A DNA stretch of 64,000 bases from an uncultured Gammaproteobacteria bacterium (GTDB taxonomy: Bacteria > Pseudomonadota > Gammaproteobacteria > Nitrosococcales > Methylophagaceae). Made by a program: the position numbers and the translations under genes. The stretch lies in the NCBI GenBank assembly GCA_905479075.1, contig CAJQLA010000002.1, positions 119,876 through 183,875 of the forward strand, written 5' to 3'. How positions within the stretch are numbered: position 1 is the first letter of the stretch; each line of letters begins with the position of its first letter. The notes below the pieces were generated by a model. That model was not told the origin of the DNA. It saw only the letters and a program-made list of their open reading frames with translations, and did no database searches. Below are positions 11,565 to 19,842 of the stretch, one piece after another.

Positions 11565-12515
11565 TTAAGTTTCTCGCTCGCTTAGTGCCGTTTCTTGCTG
11601 GATTATATTCATGAATACATCTTCCAGGGAGTGATGTTCTGACGTTAACTCCATTAATTGCCATTGTTGTGAAATCGCTTTTTCTAATAGTGCTTGGCTC
11701 GGATTTTTATCGGGTTGGAATTTAATCCGGAAACGATTTTTACTGAGTTCATCAATGGCTAAAATACCATCGACTTGCATAAGCTCTTCAAGCATAGGCG
11801 CTGCATTAAGCGTGATTAACAGACTAGACGATTCCATTTTCTGGCTAAGCTTGGCTGTCGTATCACTGAAAACAATTTTGCCATGGTTAATAATTTGTAC
11901 GCGATCGCACAGCATCTGAACTTCAGGAAGAATATGGGTCGATAAGATGACGCTATGTTCTGTGGCTATGTCTCGAATAAGCTGTCGGATCTCACGAATT
12001 TGGATTGGGTCTAAACCAGAAGTAGGTTCATCAAGGATGACAACAGCAGGAGTATGAATAATAGCTTGGGCGATGCCGACACGTTGTTGGAAGCCTTTTG
12101 ATAGATGACCGATCAGGCGGTTAGTCACTTCTGTCAAACCACAACGTTCAATGACTGTTTGGATAGCAGCTCTTCTTTTCGAGCTGGGGATTTTATTGAG
12201 TTGGGCACAAAAGGATAAAAATTCAGAGACGGATAGTTCTTTGTAAAGTGGTGGTTGTTCAGGTAAATAGCCAATATGTGCTTTGGCTTTTTGAGATTCG
12301 CTCAATAGGTCATAACCGTTGATAGTAATTTGACCATGGTTAGGTGCGAGGTTGCCACTCAACATTTTCATACTGGTACTTTTACCTGCACCATTTGGGC
12401 CTAAAAAGCCAAGTACTTCACCTTTGTGAACAGTAAAGTCGACGTTGTTAACAGCCAGTTGTGGGCCGTAATAACGTGATAATGATGATGCGGTTAGTAA
12501 GGGTGATTCGCTCAT
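11565..12515 (-). CDS. ABC transporter ATP-binding protein (GldA-like)
   Basis: A 316-residue cytoplasmic ATPase subunit. The nucleotide-binding domain shows Walker A (GPNGAGKST, residues 39-47), the signature sequence (LSKGFQQRVG, 138-147) and Walker B with catalytic glutamate E163 (LDEP). A C-terminal extension of about 90 residues matches the DUF4162-type tail common in exporters of the GldA/CcmA/NatA group. It is the first gene of a minus-strand operon of ATPase, permease, GldG-like protein, DUF4340 protein and probably mutM, all overlapping or separated by one to two bases. The substrate is unknown. Confidence 0.93.
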   Translation of the reverse strand: MSESPLLTASSLSRYYGPQLAVNNVDFTVHKGEVLGFLGPNGAGKSTSMKMLSGNLAPNHGQITINGYDLLSESQKAKAHIGYLPEQPPLYKELSVSEFLSFCAQLNKIPSSKRRAAIQTVIERCGLTEVTNRLIGHLSKGFQQRVGIAQAIIHTPAVVILDEPTSGLDPIQIREIRQLIRDIATEHSVILSTHILPEVQMLCDRVQIINHGKIVFSDTTAKLSQKMESSSLLITLNAAPMLEELMQVDGILAIDELSKNRFRIKFQPDKNPSQALLEKAISQQWQLMELTSEHHSLEDVFMNIIQQETALSERET

Positions 12516-12631
12516 TGAGTATTATGCTGTAATAGCTTGTTTCAAGCCTTTGACGAAGCTAATAAAATCCTGCACGTAGTGTACAACGATTTGTTATTTT
12601 TGTCCTGACACAAACCGTAAATGATAGACAT

Positions 12632-12655
12632 AAAAAAACCCGCGATAGCGGGTTT
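12632..12655 (-). terminator. Rho-independent terminator of rpmB-rpmG
   Basis: On the minus strand the stem AACCCGC / GCGGGTT with loop TATC is followed by a run of T (seven A on the plus strand at 12632-12638). It lies about 20 bases after the rpmG stop. Confidence 0.9.
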
Positions 12656-12676
12656 CTTACGAAGGCTATTTCAATA

Positions 12677-12832
12677 TTATTTGATTTTAGCTTCTTTATA
12701 CATAACGTGTTTACGAACAACTGGATCAAATTTTTTGATTTCCAATTTTTCAGGCATCGTACGTTTGTTTTTATCTGTTGTGTAGTAGTGACCCGTTCCA
12801 GCAGAAGACACTAATTTAATTTTTTCGCGCAT
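12677..12832 (-). CDS. rpmG: 50S ribosomal protein L33
   Basis: A 51-residue basic protein beginning [10 protein letters not shown] and ending YKEAKIK, typical of gammaproteobacterial L33. It contains no cysteine, so it is the zinc-independent form of L33. The ATG is preceded by a strong ribosome-binding site (AGGAGA on the minus strand, about eight bases upstream). It is co-transcribed with rpmB, which lies 11 bases upstream, and a terminator follows. The rpmB-rpmG pair close to mutM is a common arrangement in gammaproteobacteria. Confidence 0.97.
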   Translation of the reverse strand: MREKIKLVSSAGTGHYYTTDKNKRTMPEKLEIKKFDPVVRKHVMYKEAKIK

Positions 12833-12843
12833 GTTCTATTCTC

Positions 12844-13080
12844 CTAGACTTTGTCGCCGCGTGCACGGATATCGACAAGAACGGCATCAATACCTTTTTT
12901 ATCAATGATACGTAAACCGTGGTTACTGACACGAAGCTTAACCCAACGATTTTCTGACTCAACCCAAAAACGATGCGGGTGAAGGTTAGGAAGAAAGCGA
13001 CGACGTGTTTTATTGTGGGCGTGGGAAACGTTGTTACCGCTCATAGGGCGTTTACCGGTTACCTGACATACTCTGGCCAT
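12844..13080 (-). CDS. rpmB: 50S ribosomal protein L28
   Basis: A 78-residue basic ribosomal protein beginning [20 protein letters not shown], the standard L28 start, and containing the conserved stretch [13 protein letters not shown]. The length is the usual 78 residues. A ribosome-binding site (AGGAGC on the minus strand) precedes the ATG. It heads the two-gene ribosomal operon with rpmG. Like its partner it is the form without the paired CxxC zinc site, having a single cysteine at residue 5. Confidence 0.97.
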   Translation of the reverse strand: MARVCQVTGKRPMSGNNVSHAHNKTRRRFLPNLHPHRFWVESENRWVKLRVSNHGLRIIDKKGIDAVLVDIRARGDKV

Positions 13081-13201
13081 TTTAGATGCTGCTCCTGATG
13101 AACATTTTTACTATTAACTTGGGACACAAATGTGACCCATCTAAGACTACAAAGCCAGACTTTATACCATATATAAAATTGGATGTGTAATTGAATTGTA
13201 A

Positions 13202-13711
13202 CTAAGCTGGCGTAAGTCCCATATCATGTAGCTTCTCACGGAGTTGCTCAAAATTCAGTTCGCCTATCTTGCGCATGACAATTTCGCCATTTGGTGCGAT
13301 CAGAAAATGCGTAGGTGTAACACGAACATTATTGAATGCTTGTGCGATGACACCTTCTTTATCCCAAGTTAGCGTGTAGGGGAGTTGACGTTGCTCGCGC
13401 ATAGCAGTTATATGTTCTGGTGTGTCATGAGGCATAGCGACACCGATCATCGCTAAGCCTTGATTAGCATAATCACGATAGAGCGCATTTAATTCAGGCA
13501 TTTCTTTGACGCATCCTGGACAATCAGTCGCCCAAAAAATCATCAGTACAGGTTTTTGTTTATATTGCGTCAGTGCGTGTTGTTGACCATCAATATCTTT
13601 AAAGGAGATTTCGGGAGCAAGTTGATTTTGTCCAGGATTTAACCAGTTCATGGCGAAAAATCCTACGAATACAACTACGGCTACTAACAGAATAGGGTTC
13701 GATGTTTTCAT
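13202..13711 (-). CDS. Membrane-anchored TlpA/ResA-type thioredoxin-fold protein
   Basis: A 169-residue protein with an N-terminal signal anchor (about residues 6-22) and a periplasmic thioredoxin-like domain of the AhpC/TSA-TlpA type. The redox pair is C64-P-G-C67 in the context WATDCPGC. The usual cis-proline is seen later in RVTPTHFLI. Such proteins reduce disulfides in periplasmic substrates, often apo-cytochromes c or copper proteins. The start codon is two bases from the stop of the acetolactate-synthase-type gene, so the two are co-transcribed, though a functional link is unclear. No cytochrome maturation genes lie nearby, so the partner is unknown. Confidence 0.88.
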   Translation of the reverse strand: MKTSNPILLVAVVVFVGFFAMNWLNPGQNQLAPEISFKDIDGQQHALTQYKQKPVLMIFWATDCPGCVKEMPELNALYRDYANQGLAMIGVAMPHDTPEHITAMREQRQLPYTLTWDKEGVIAQAFNNVRVTPTHFLIAPNGEIVMRKIGELNFEQLREKLHDMGLTPA

Positions 13712-13713
13712 AA

Positions 13714-15345
13714 TTAATTGGGTATTGTTAATTGGCCTAAAGTTTCGGTTAATTTCATATTTTCACGATAATCGACTGGGCAATCGATGATAGTGACAGT
13801 GTCACGTTGCAATGCTTGTTCAATACAAGGCATAAGCTGTTCAGTTTGCTCAATTCTAACACCGACAGCACCAAATGATTGTGCATATTGGACAAAGTCT
13901 GGGTTGGTAAATTCCACATGACTTTTTCGACCAAACTGGTTTTGTTGCTTCCATTCAATTAAGCCATAACTCTCGTCATTCCAGATTAGAATAACAATAG
14001 CAATATTGAGGCGCATTGCTGTTTCTATTTCTTGTGAATTCATTAGGAAACCAGCATCACCCGTGACAGCAACCACATTACGTTCTGGCTGCGCTATTTT
14101 TGCAGCAATGGCACCGGGAACAGCAATACCCATGCTGGCGAAGCCATTAGAGATAATACAAGTATTGGGGTGCTCACAACGAAACATCCGTGACATCCAC
14201 ATTTTATGCGCACCCACATCACATATAACGATATCCTTTAAGTCCATCGCTGTACGTAGATCCCAGATGATTTTCTGTGGTTTTACTGGGAATTCATTGT
14301 CGCTACTATGCTGTTTCATTTCCTCAATAAGGCTATCGCGTAATGTACGCATTGCGATACCTTGATGGCGAGTGCTACGTTGAGCAATTCGGTTAAGACT
14401 ATGATTGATATTACCTATAACGCCTATGAGGACGCTGTAATAGGCATCGACTTCGGCGTGGCTTGTATCAATATGAATGATGGTTCTATCACATGATGGA
14501 TGCCATAGATAAGGGTGGTATTCCACCATGTCATAACCAATGCAGATAATGACATCAGCACTAGCAAAACCACAGTTAGCATAATCATTAGATTGCAAAC
14601 CAACACTGCCCAGGGCCATAGGATGACCAAAGGGGACGACACCTTTGGCCATAAAAGTATTGGCGACAGGAATGGATAGTTCACTGGCAAAGTCAGCCAG
14701 TGCTTGTGATGCATTGGCTCGCACAACACCATTACCAGCTAAGATAATTGGGTTTTTGGCTTTCGATATTAATTCGGCAGCGCGTTCAATTTGTTCCATT
14801 GCTGGTTCTGGCGGCACAGTATGTTTTACATGGAGAGGTTTCTCCTCAGTTTCCATTTCGGCAATATTTTCTGGAAACTCAATAAAGCTGGCGCCTGTTT
14901 TTTCTGTTTGAGCTACTTTGAATGCTTTGCGAACGATTTCAGGAATAGCTTCTGGCCCGACGATACGAGTGGCATATTTAGTAATGGGTAGAAACATGGC
15001 TTCAAGATCGAGTACTTGATGCGATTCTTTATGTAAACGATTGGTTGCTGCCTGTCCAGCAATGGCGACTAAGGGCGCATGATCCATATTAGCATCAGCA
15101 ACGCCCGTGATCAGGTTGGTAGCGCCAGGCCCTAATGTTGAGAGGCATACCCCAGCACGACCTGTTAGACGCCCGTAGACATCTGCCATGAAGGCGGCAC
15201 CCTGTTCATGGCGTGTGGTGACGAACTTTATGTCGGAATCAAGGATAGCATCCATGACATCCAGGTTTTCTTCACCTGGTATGCCAAATATATAGCCAAC
15301 ACCCTCATTTTCTAAGCTACGTATAAATAGCTCTGCGGCTTTCAT
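13714..15345 (-). CDS. Thiamine-diphosphate enzyme, acetolactate synthase large-subunit type
   Basis: A 543-residue ThDP-dependent enzyme with the three-domain layout of acetohydroxyacid synthases. The catalytic glutamate is E47 (RHEQGAAFMA), and the ThDP/Mg motif starts at GDAGF in the C-terminal domain. Acetolactate synthase joins two pyruvates and feeds branched-chain amino acids or acetoin. Here no regulatory small subunit (ilvN/ilvH) is adjacent, which argues for a catabolic or otherwise specialised member rather than the biosynthetic IlvB. The substrate is therefore uncertain. It is co-transcribed with a downstream thioredoxin-like gene and lies just downstream of gatA, in the place where gatB is normally found. 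Confidence 0.82.
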   Translation of the reverse strand: MKAAELFIRSLENEGVGYIFGIPGEENLDVMDAILDSDIKFVTTRHEQGAAFMADVYGRLTGRAGVCLSTLGPGATNLITGVADANMDHAPLVAIAGQAATNRLHKESHQVLDLEAMFLPITKYATRIVGPEAIPEIVRKAFKVAQTEKTGASFIEFPENIAEMETEEKPLHVKHTVPPEPAMEQIERAAELISKAKNPIILAGNGVVRANASQALADFASELSIPVANTFMAKGVVPFGHPMALGSVGLQSNDYANCGFASADVIICIGYDMVEYHPYLWHPSCDRTIIHIDTSHAEVDAYYSVLIGVIGNINHSLNRIAQRSTRHQGIAMRTLRDSLIEEMKQHSSDNEFPVKPQKIIWDLRTAMDLKDIVICDVGAHKMWMSRMFRCEHPNTCIISNGFASMGIAVPGAIAAKIAQPERNVVAVTGDAGFLMNSQEIETAMRLNIAIVILIWNDESYGLIEWKQQNQFGRKSHVEFTNPDFVQYAQSFGAVGVRIEQTEQLMPCIEQALQRDTVTIIDCPVDYRENMKLTETLGQLTIPN

Positions 15346-15430
15346 AGTGTGTTCTCATATAACGAATAGTGGTTTTGTAGCACTCAGTATTAAACGAAGC
15401 GCCACAAATTACAATTTGATTGAGAGAAAT

Positions 15431-16885
15431 TTATTTATAAGCGTTCGGAATTTGCTTATGCCAATCAGTTTGTCGTTGGTATTGATGAGCGACATTTAAT
15501 AGTCTCGATTCATCAAAATAATTACCAATCAGTTGTAACCCGACAGGCAAACTATCTACAAAACCTGCTGGAATAGACATCCCTGGTAGACCTGCCAAAT
15601 TGGTGCTTATAGTATATATATCAGCCAAGTACATCGAAACAGGATCGTCGGTTTTATCACCTAAGTTAAATGCGGTGGTCGGTGCTGTTGGACCCATAAT
15701 GACATCAACATCATTAAATGCTTGTTGGAAATCATCACTAATCAAGCGGCGACATTGCTGGGCTTTTAAATAATAGGCGTCATAGTAACCAGCGGATAAA
15801 GCATAAGTCCCTGTCATGATGCGGCGTTTGACTTCATCACCAAAGCCTTCACCACGAGAGCGTTGGTAAAGATCCAATAAATCTTTAGGATCGTCACAGC
15901 GATGACCAAAACGGACGCCATCCATCCTAGATAAATTAGATGAACATTCTGCGGGTGCAACAACGTAGTAGGTTGGCACTGCTAGGTGAGTATTTGGTAA
16001 TGTGATTTCTTTAATTGTGGCACCTAGAGACTCATAGCTTTTGATAGCTTCTTCAACTGTTTTAGCCACATCAGCATCGAGACCTTCACCAAAGTACTCT
16101 TTCGGAAGACCAATTTTCAATCCATTAAGTGAATCGTTAAGCGATGCTGTGTAATCAGGAACCTCGCGATCGACACTGGTTGAATCACGTTGATCAAATC
16201 CTGCCATTTCATTAAGGAGTAGAGCGGCATCTTCGGCACTTTTTGCCATTGGACCAGCCTGATCTAAACTTGAAGCGAAAGCAATCATTCCATAGCGTGA
16301 AATACGGCCATAAGTTGGTTTTAAGCCTGTTAGGTTACATAGTGAGGCAGGCTGGCGGATTGAACCGCCTGTATCGGTTCCTGTGGCAATCGGCGCAAGG
16401 TTTGCTGCAACAGCAGCAGCAGAGCCACCTGAGGAACCACCTGGGACTTTATTATTATCCCAAGGATTCTTTACGTTGCCATAAAAGCTCGTCTCATTAG
16501 ACGAACCCATAGCGAATTCGTCCATATTGGTTTTACCCAATGTCACCATGCCTGCATCATTAATTTTTTCAACGACAGTAGCATCGTAAGGTGAGATAAA
16601 AGAATCCAGCATTTTTGAAGCACAACTTGTACGAATACCTTTAGTACAAAAAATATCTTTATGTGCGAGAGGTATCCCTGTTAATTTACCCGCTGTTTTT
16701 TGTTGTAGGCGTTGGTCAGCCAGTTGAGCTTGTTGTAGGGCATGGTCTTCAGATACCGTAATGTATGCATTAAGTTCAGTATTATGGGCATTAATACGAT
16801 CGAGATAGTGTTGTGTGAGTTCAACACTTGAGATTTCACCATTATGTAATGATGTAGATAATTCAGATAGTGATTTTGTATGCAT
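15431..16885 (-). CDS. gatA: Glutamyl-/aspartyl-tRNA amidotransferase subunit A
   Basis: The glutaminase subunit of GatCAB, which converts misacylated Glu-tRNA(Gln) or Asp-tRNA(Asn) to the amidated form. The amidase signature catalytic triad is complete: K76, the cis-serine S151 in GGSSGGS, and the nucleophile S175 in DTGGS, in the same spacing as in other GatA proteins (K79, S154 and S178 in Staphylococcus). The length of 484 residues is normal. gatC lies 11 bases upstream. gatB, which normally follows, is not present; instead an acetolactate-synthase-type gene follows after 85 bases. Confidence 0.96.
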   Translation of the reverse strand: MHTKSLSELSTSLHNGEISSVELTQHYLDRINAHNTELNAYITVSEDHALQQAQLADQRLQQKTAGKLTGIPLAHKDIFCTKGIRTSCASKMLDSFISPYDATVVEKINDAGMVTLGKTNMDEFAMGSSNETSFYGNVKNPWDNNKVPGGSSGGSAAAVAANLAPIATGTDTGGSIRQPASLCNLTGLKPTYGRISRYGMIAFASSLDQAGPMAKSAEDAALLLNEMAGFDQRDSTSVDREVPDYTASLNDSLNGLKIGLPKEYFGEGLDADVAKTVEEAIKSYESLGATIKEITLPNTHLAVPTYYVVAPAECSSNLSRMDGVRFGHRCDDPKDLLDLYQRSRGEGFGDEVKRRIMTGTYALSAGYYDAYYLKAQQCRRLISDDFQQAFNDVDVIMGPTAPTTAFNLGDKTDDPVSMYLADIYTISTNLAGLPGMSIPAGFVDSLPVGLQLIGNYFDESRLLNVAHQYQRQTDWHKQIPNAYK

Positions 16886-16896
16886 GTTTTAACCTG

Positions 16897-17184
16897 TTAT
16901 TCGATGACTTGAGGGACCAGGTAAACACCGGCTTCAGTTTTGGGTGCAATCGATTGAAATTGTTCGCGTTGATCTGATTCTTTAACAACATCTGGACGCA
17001 AACGTTGTACGGCATCTAAGGGATGTGCCATAGGTGAAATATCTGTGGTGTCAGCCGCGTTCATTTGTTCAACTAAGTCGAAAATATTGCTTAGGTCTCG
17101 CGCATATTCTGGAATGTCGTTGTCATCTATTGCCAATCGCGCCAAATGGGCAATTTTTTCTACATCTGCTTTATCTAAACTCAT
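16897..17184 (-). CDS. gatC: Glutamyl-/aspartyl-tRNA amidotransferase subunit C
   Basis: A 95-residue small subunit that helps GatA fold and assemble with GatB. The sequence shows the conserved start [16 protein letters not shown] and the motif [14 protein letters not shown]. The ATG at 17184 gives the standard family length and has a purine-rich stretch (TTGGAA) upstream; a TTG four codons earlier is possible but unlikely. It is divergent from mreB with about 120 bases between them, the same neighbourhood as in Pseudomonas, and it starts the gatCA operon. Confidence 0.95.
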   Translation of the reverse strand: MSLDKADVEKIAHLARLAIDDNDIPEYARDLSNIFDLVEQMNAADTTDISPMAHPLDAVQRLRPDVVKESDQREQFQSIAPKTEAGVYLVPQVIE

Positions 17185-17301
17185 TGATGGTTCCAATCGA
17201 TATTTTTAGCTAAAAGTGTGAAGTTTAAATGATTCGTCGCTTGCTCAACAGTCCATTGCATTATAAAGTATCTTTTTTTGTATCTTGGCTTATGGTTTTA
17301 A

Positions 17302-18351
<1,050 letters not shown>

Positions 18352-18369
18352 GACCTTGCAGTTAAAAAT

Positions 18370-18409
18370 AACCTTTGTAGATAATCTTGTATGTCTGCAA
18401 AGGTTTTTT
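18370..18409 (+). terminator. Rho-independent terminator (attenuator) between mreB and mreC
   Basis: A 12-bp stem, AACCTTTGTAGA paired with TCTGCAAAGGTT, contains one U-G wobble and closes a 12-base loop. It is followed directly by a T run (18404-18409). The wobble is a U-G pair only in the plus-strand RNA, which fits a plus-strand terminator. It would lower transcription of mreC and the genes behind it relative to mreB. Confidence 0.85.
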
Positions 18410-18424
18410 AGTTTTAGGCGTTAG

Positions 18425-19369
18425 ATTATTAAACCGTTATTTTCAAATGGACCTTCTTTAAATACACGCCTGTTCTTGGCGTTAGTGGTTTCGTTGACGC
18501 TATTTTTTGTAGATACACGCTTTAATTATTTCAAGCCAGTTAGAACTGCATTATCTACCTTAGTGTATCCGCTGCAGCTAGTTGCATCATTCCCAAGTGA
18601 TCTAGGGGATTGGTATAGCGATTATTTTCAAACACGAGCAGAGGTAAAAGAACGCAATAAAGTACTAGAAGCAACCAATCTGTTAAATTCTGTTCGCCTA
18701 CAGCGCTTGCAAGCATTAGAACGTGAAAATATGCGTTTACATGAACTATTAGGTTCTTCTTTCCGTCTACCAGAAAGGGTATTAGTAGCAGAATTATTAA
18801 CTATTGATCTTGACCCTTTTTCTCAGCAGGTAGTGGTTAATAAAGGTGAGAGGTATGGTGTTTTTGAAGGACAAGCGGTACTTGATTCAACCGGTGTGAT
18901 GGGGCAAGTTACCCAGATAAGCGAATTTTCTAGTCGAGTCATTTTATTAACTGATCCTAGTCATGGCGTACCCGTACAAATAAATCGTAATGGTTTACGA
19001 GCTGTTGCGATAGGACGTGGCTTAGGTAAACCATTGCAGCTCGAGCACTTACCCCAAAATACCGATGTTAGAGAAGGTGATTTATTAGTGACTTCAGGCC
19101 TAGGTGGTCGTTTCCCTGTTGGTTATCCTGTGGGAACGGTAATTTCTGTGAGTCATCCACAAGGTAAGGCCTTCGCAAATATCACTGTTGAACCTGCTGC
19201 AAATTTAGCGACGAGCAGAGAGGTGTTATTGGTATTACCAATAACTGAAGAGCTCGGAGGCAGTGCCCAAAATTTCGAGTCTGTAGACCTCGATAATGCA
19301 GGATCATTAGAATCTAATACGGAATCAGAACAAGTTGATGATGAGAGGCTAGATAATGGCGAGCAGTAA
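18425..19369 (+). CDS. mreC: Rod-shape-determining protein MreC, probable ATT start
   Basis: A bitopic membrane protein that links MreB to the elongation synthases. The frame has TAG at 18422, then ATT ATT AAA CCG. The translated start (I)IKPLFSNGPSL aligns with the N-terminus of known MreC proteins (MKPIFSRGPSL in E. coli), so homology starts exactly at the ATT codons. The first conventional start in frame is TTG at 18476, which would remove the first 16 residues and part of the lead-in to the membrane helix. An AGG (18416-18418) lies six or nine bases before the two ATT codons. A coiled coil follows at about residues 65-100, then the beta-rich periplasmic domain (GLGGRFPVGYPVG). It overlaps mreD by 14 bases. 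The gene is certain; the start codon is inferred. Confidence 0.92.
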   Translation: MIKPLFSNGPSLNTRLFLALVVSLTLFFVDTRFNYFKPVRTALSTLVYPLQLVASFPSDLGDWYSDYFQTRAEVKERNKVLEATNLLNSVRLQRLQALERENMRLHELLGSSFRLPERVLVAELLTIDLDPFSQQVVVNKGERYGVFEGQAVLDSTGVMGQVTQISEFSSRVILLTDPSHGVPVQINRNGLRAVAIGRGLGKPLQLEHLPQNTDVREGDLLVTSGLGGRFPVGYPVGTVISVSHPQGKAFANITVEPAANLATSREVLLVLPITEELGGSAQNFESVDLDNAGSLESNTESEQVDDERLDNGEQ

Positions 19370-19835
19370 TCAAACGCAGGGCGGTGGTGTTATATTACTA
19401 ACTATCATTGTTGCAATGGTGGTGATGTTAATACCCATGTCGGAAGGTCTTCGTACAGTCAGGCCAGAATGGTTACTTTTGACCTTAATGTATTGGGCTC
19501 TAGCACTTCCTTACCGTATGGGTGTTGGCTATGCTTGGTTTGTTGGATTGTTAATGGATGTATTAACGGGTGGGCCGTTAGGTGTGCTGGCTTTTTCATA
19601 TGCATTGGTCATCTACTTGGTGTTACATTTCCATTTGCAGTTAAGGCAATTTCCAGTTTGGCAACAAGCATTAAGTTTGATGTCATTAGTTTTATTGGTG
19701 CAGCTTATTTCTGTGTTGATGACGAGCAAACAAGCTGGATTGCATATTTGGTTACCCGCGATAACAAGTACTTTATTATGGCCAATTTTTTATATTTTTT
19801 TACGTGGTATACGCCGTAGTTTTCATGTCAGGTGA
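19356..19835 (+). CDS. mreD: Rod-shape-determining protein MreD
   Basis: A 159-residue polytopic membrane protein with about five hydrophobic segments, the smallest part of the MreBCD complex. Conserved features are the stretch RPEWLLLTLMYWALALPYR near residues 33-51 and WFVGLLMDVLTGGPLG after it. The start overlaps the end of mreC by 14 bases, indicating coupled translation. It is followed seven bases later by mrdA. Confidence 0.95.
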   Translation: MASSNQTQGGGVILLTIIVAMVVMLIPMSEGLRTVRPEWLLLTLMYWALALPYRMGVGYAWFVGLLMDVLTGGPLGVLAFSYALVIYLVLHFHLQLRQFPVWQQALSLMSLVLLVQLISVLMTSKQAGLHIWLPAITSTLLWPIFYIFLRGIRRSFHVR

Positions 19836-19842
19836 GTGTTAG

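Noticed and set aside
16370..16440. CAG-rich short repeat within gatA (GCAACAGCAGCAGCAGAG)
   Set aside because: It is just the alanine-rich coding segment (SAAAVAAN) of the amidase and not a separate repeat element.
18476..19369. mreC starting at TTG 18476
   Set aside because: It would lose 16 or 17 residues conserved in the family (IKPLFSNGPSL and more), which are encoded in frame directly upstream.
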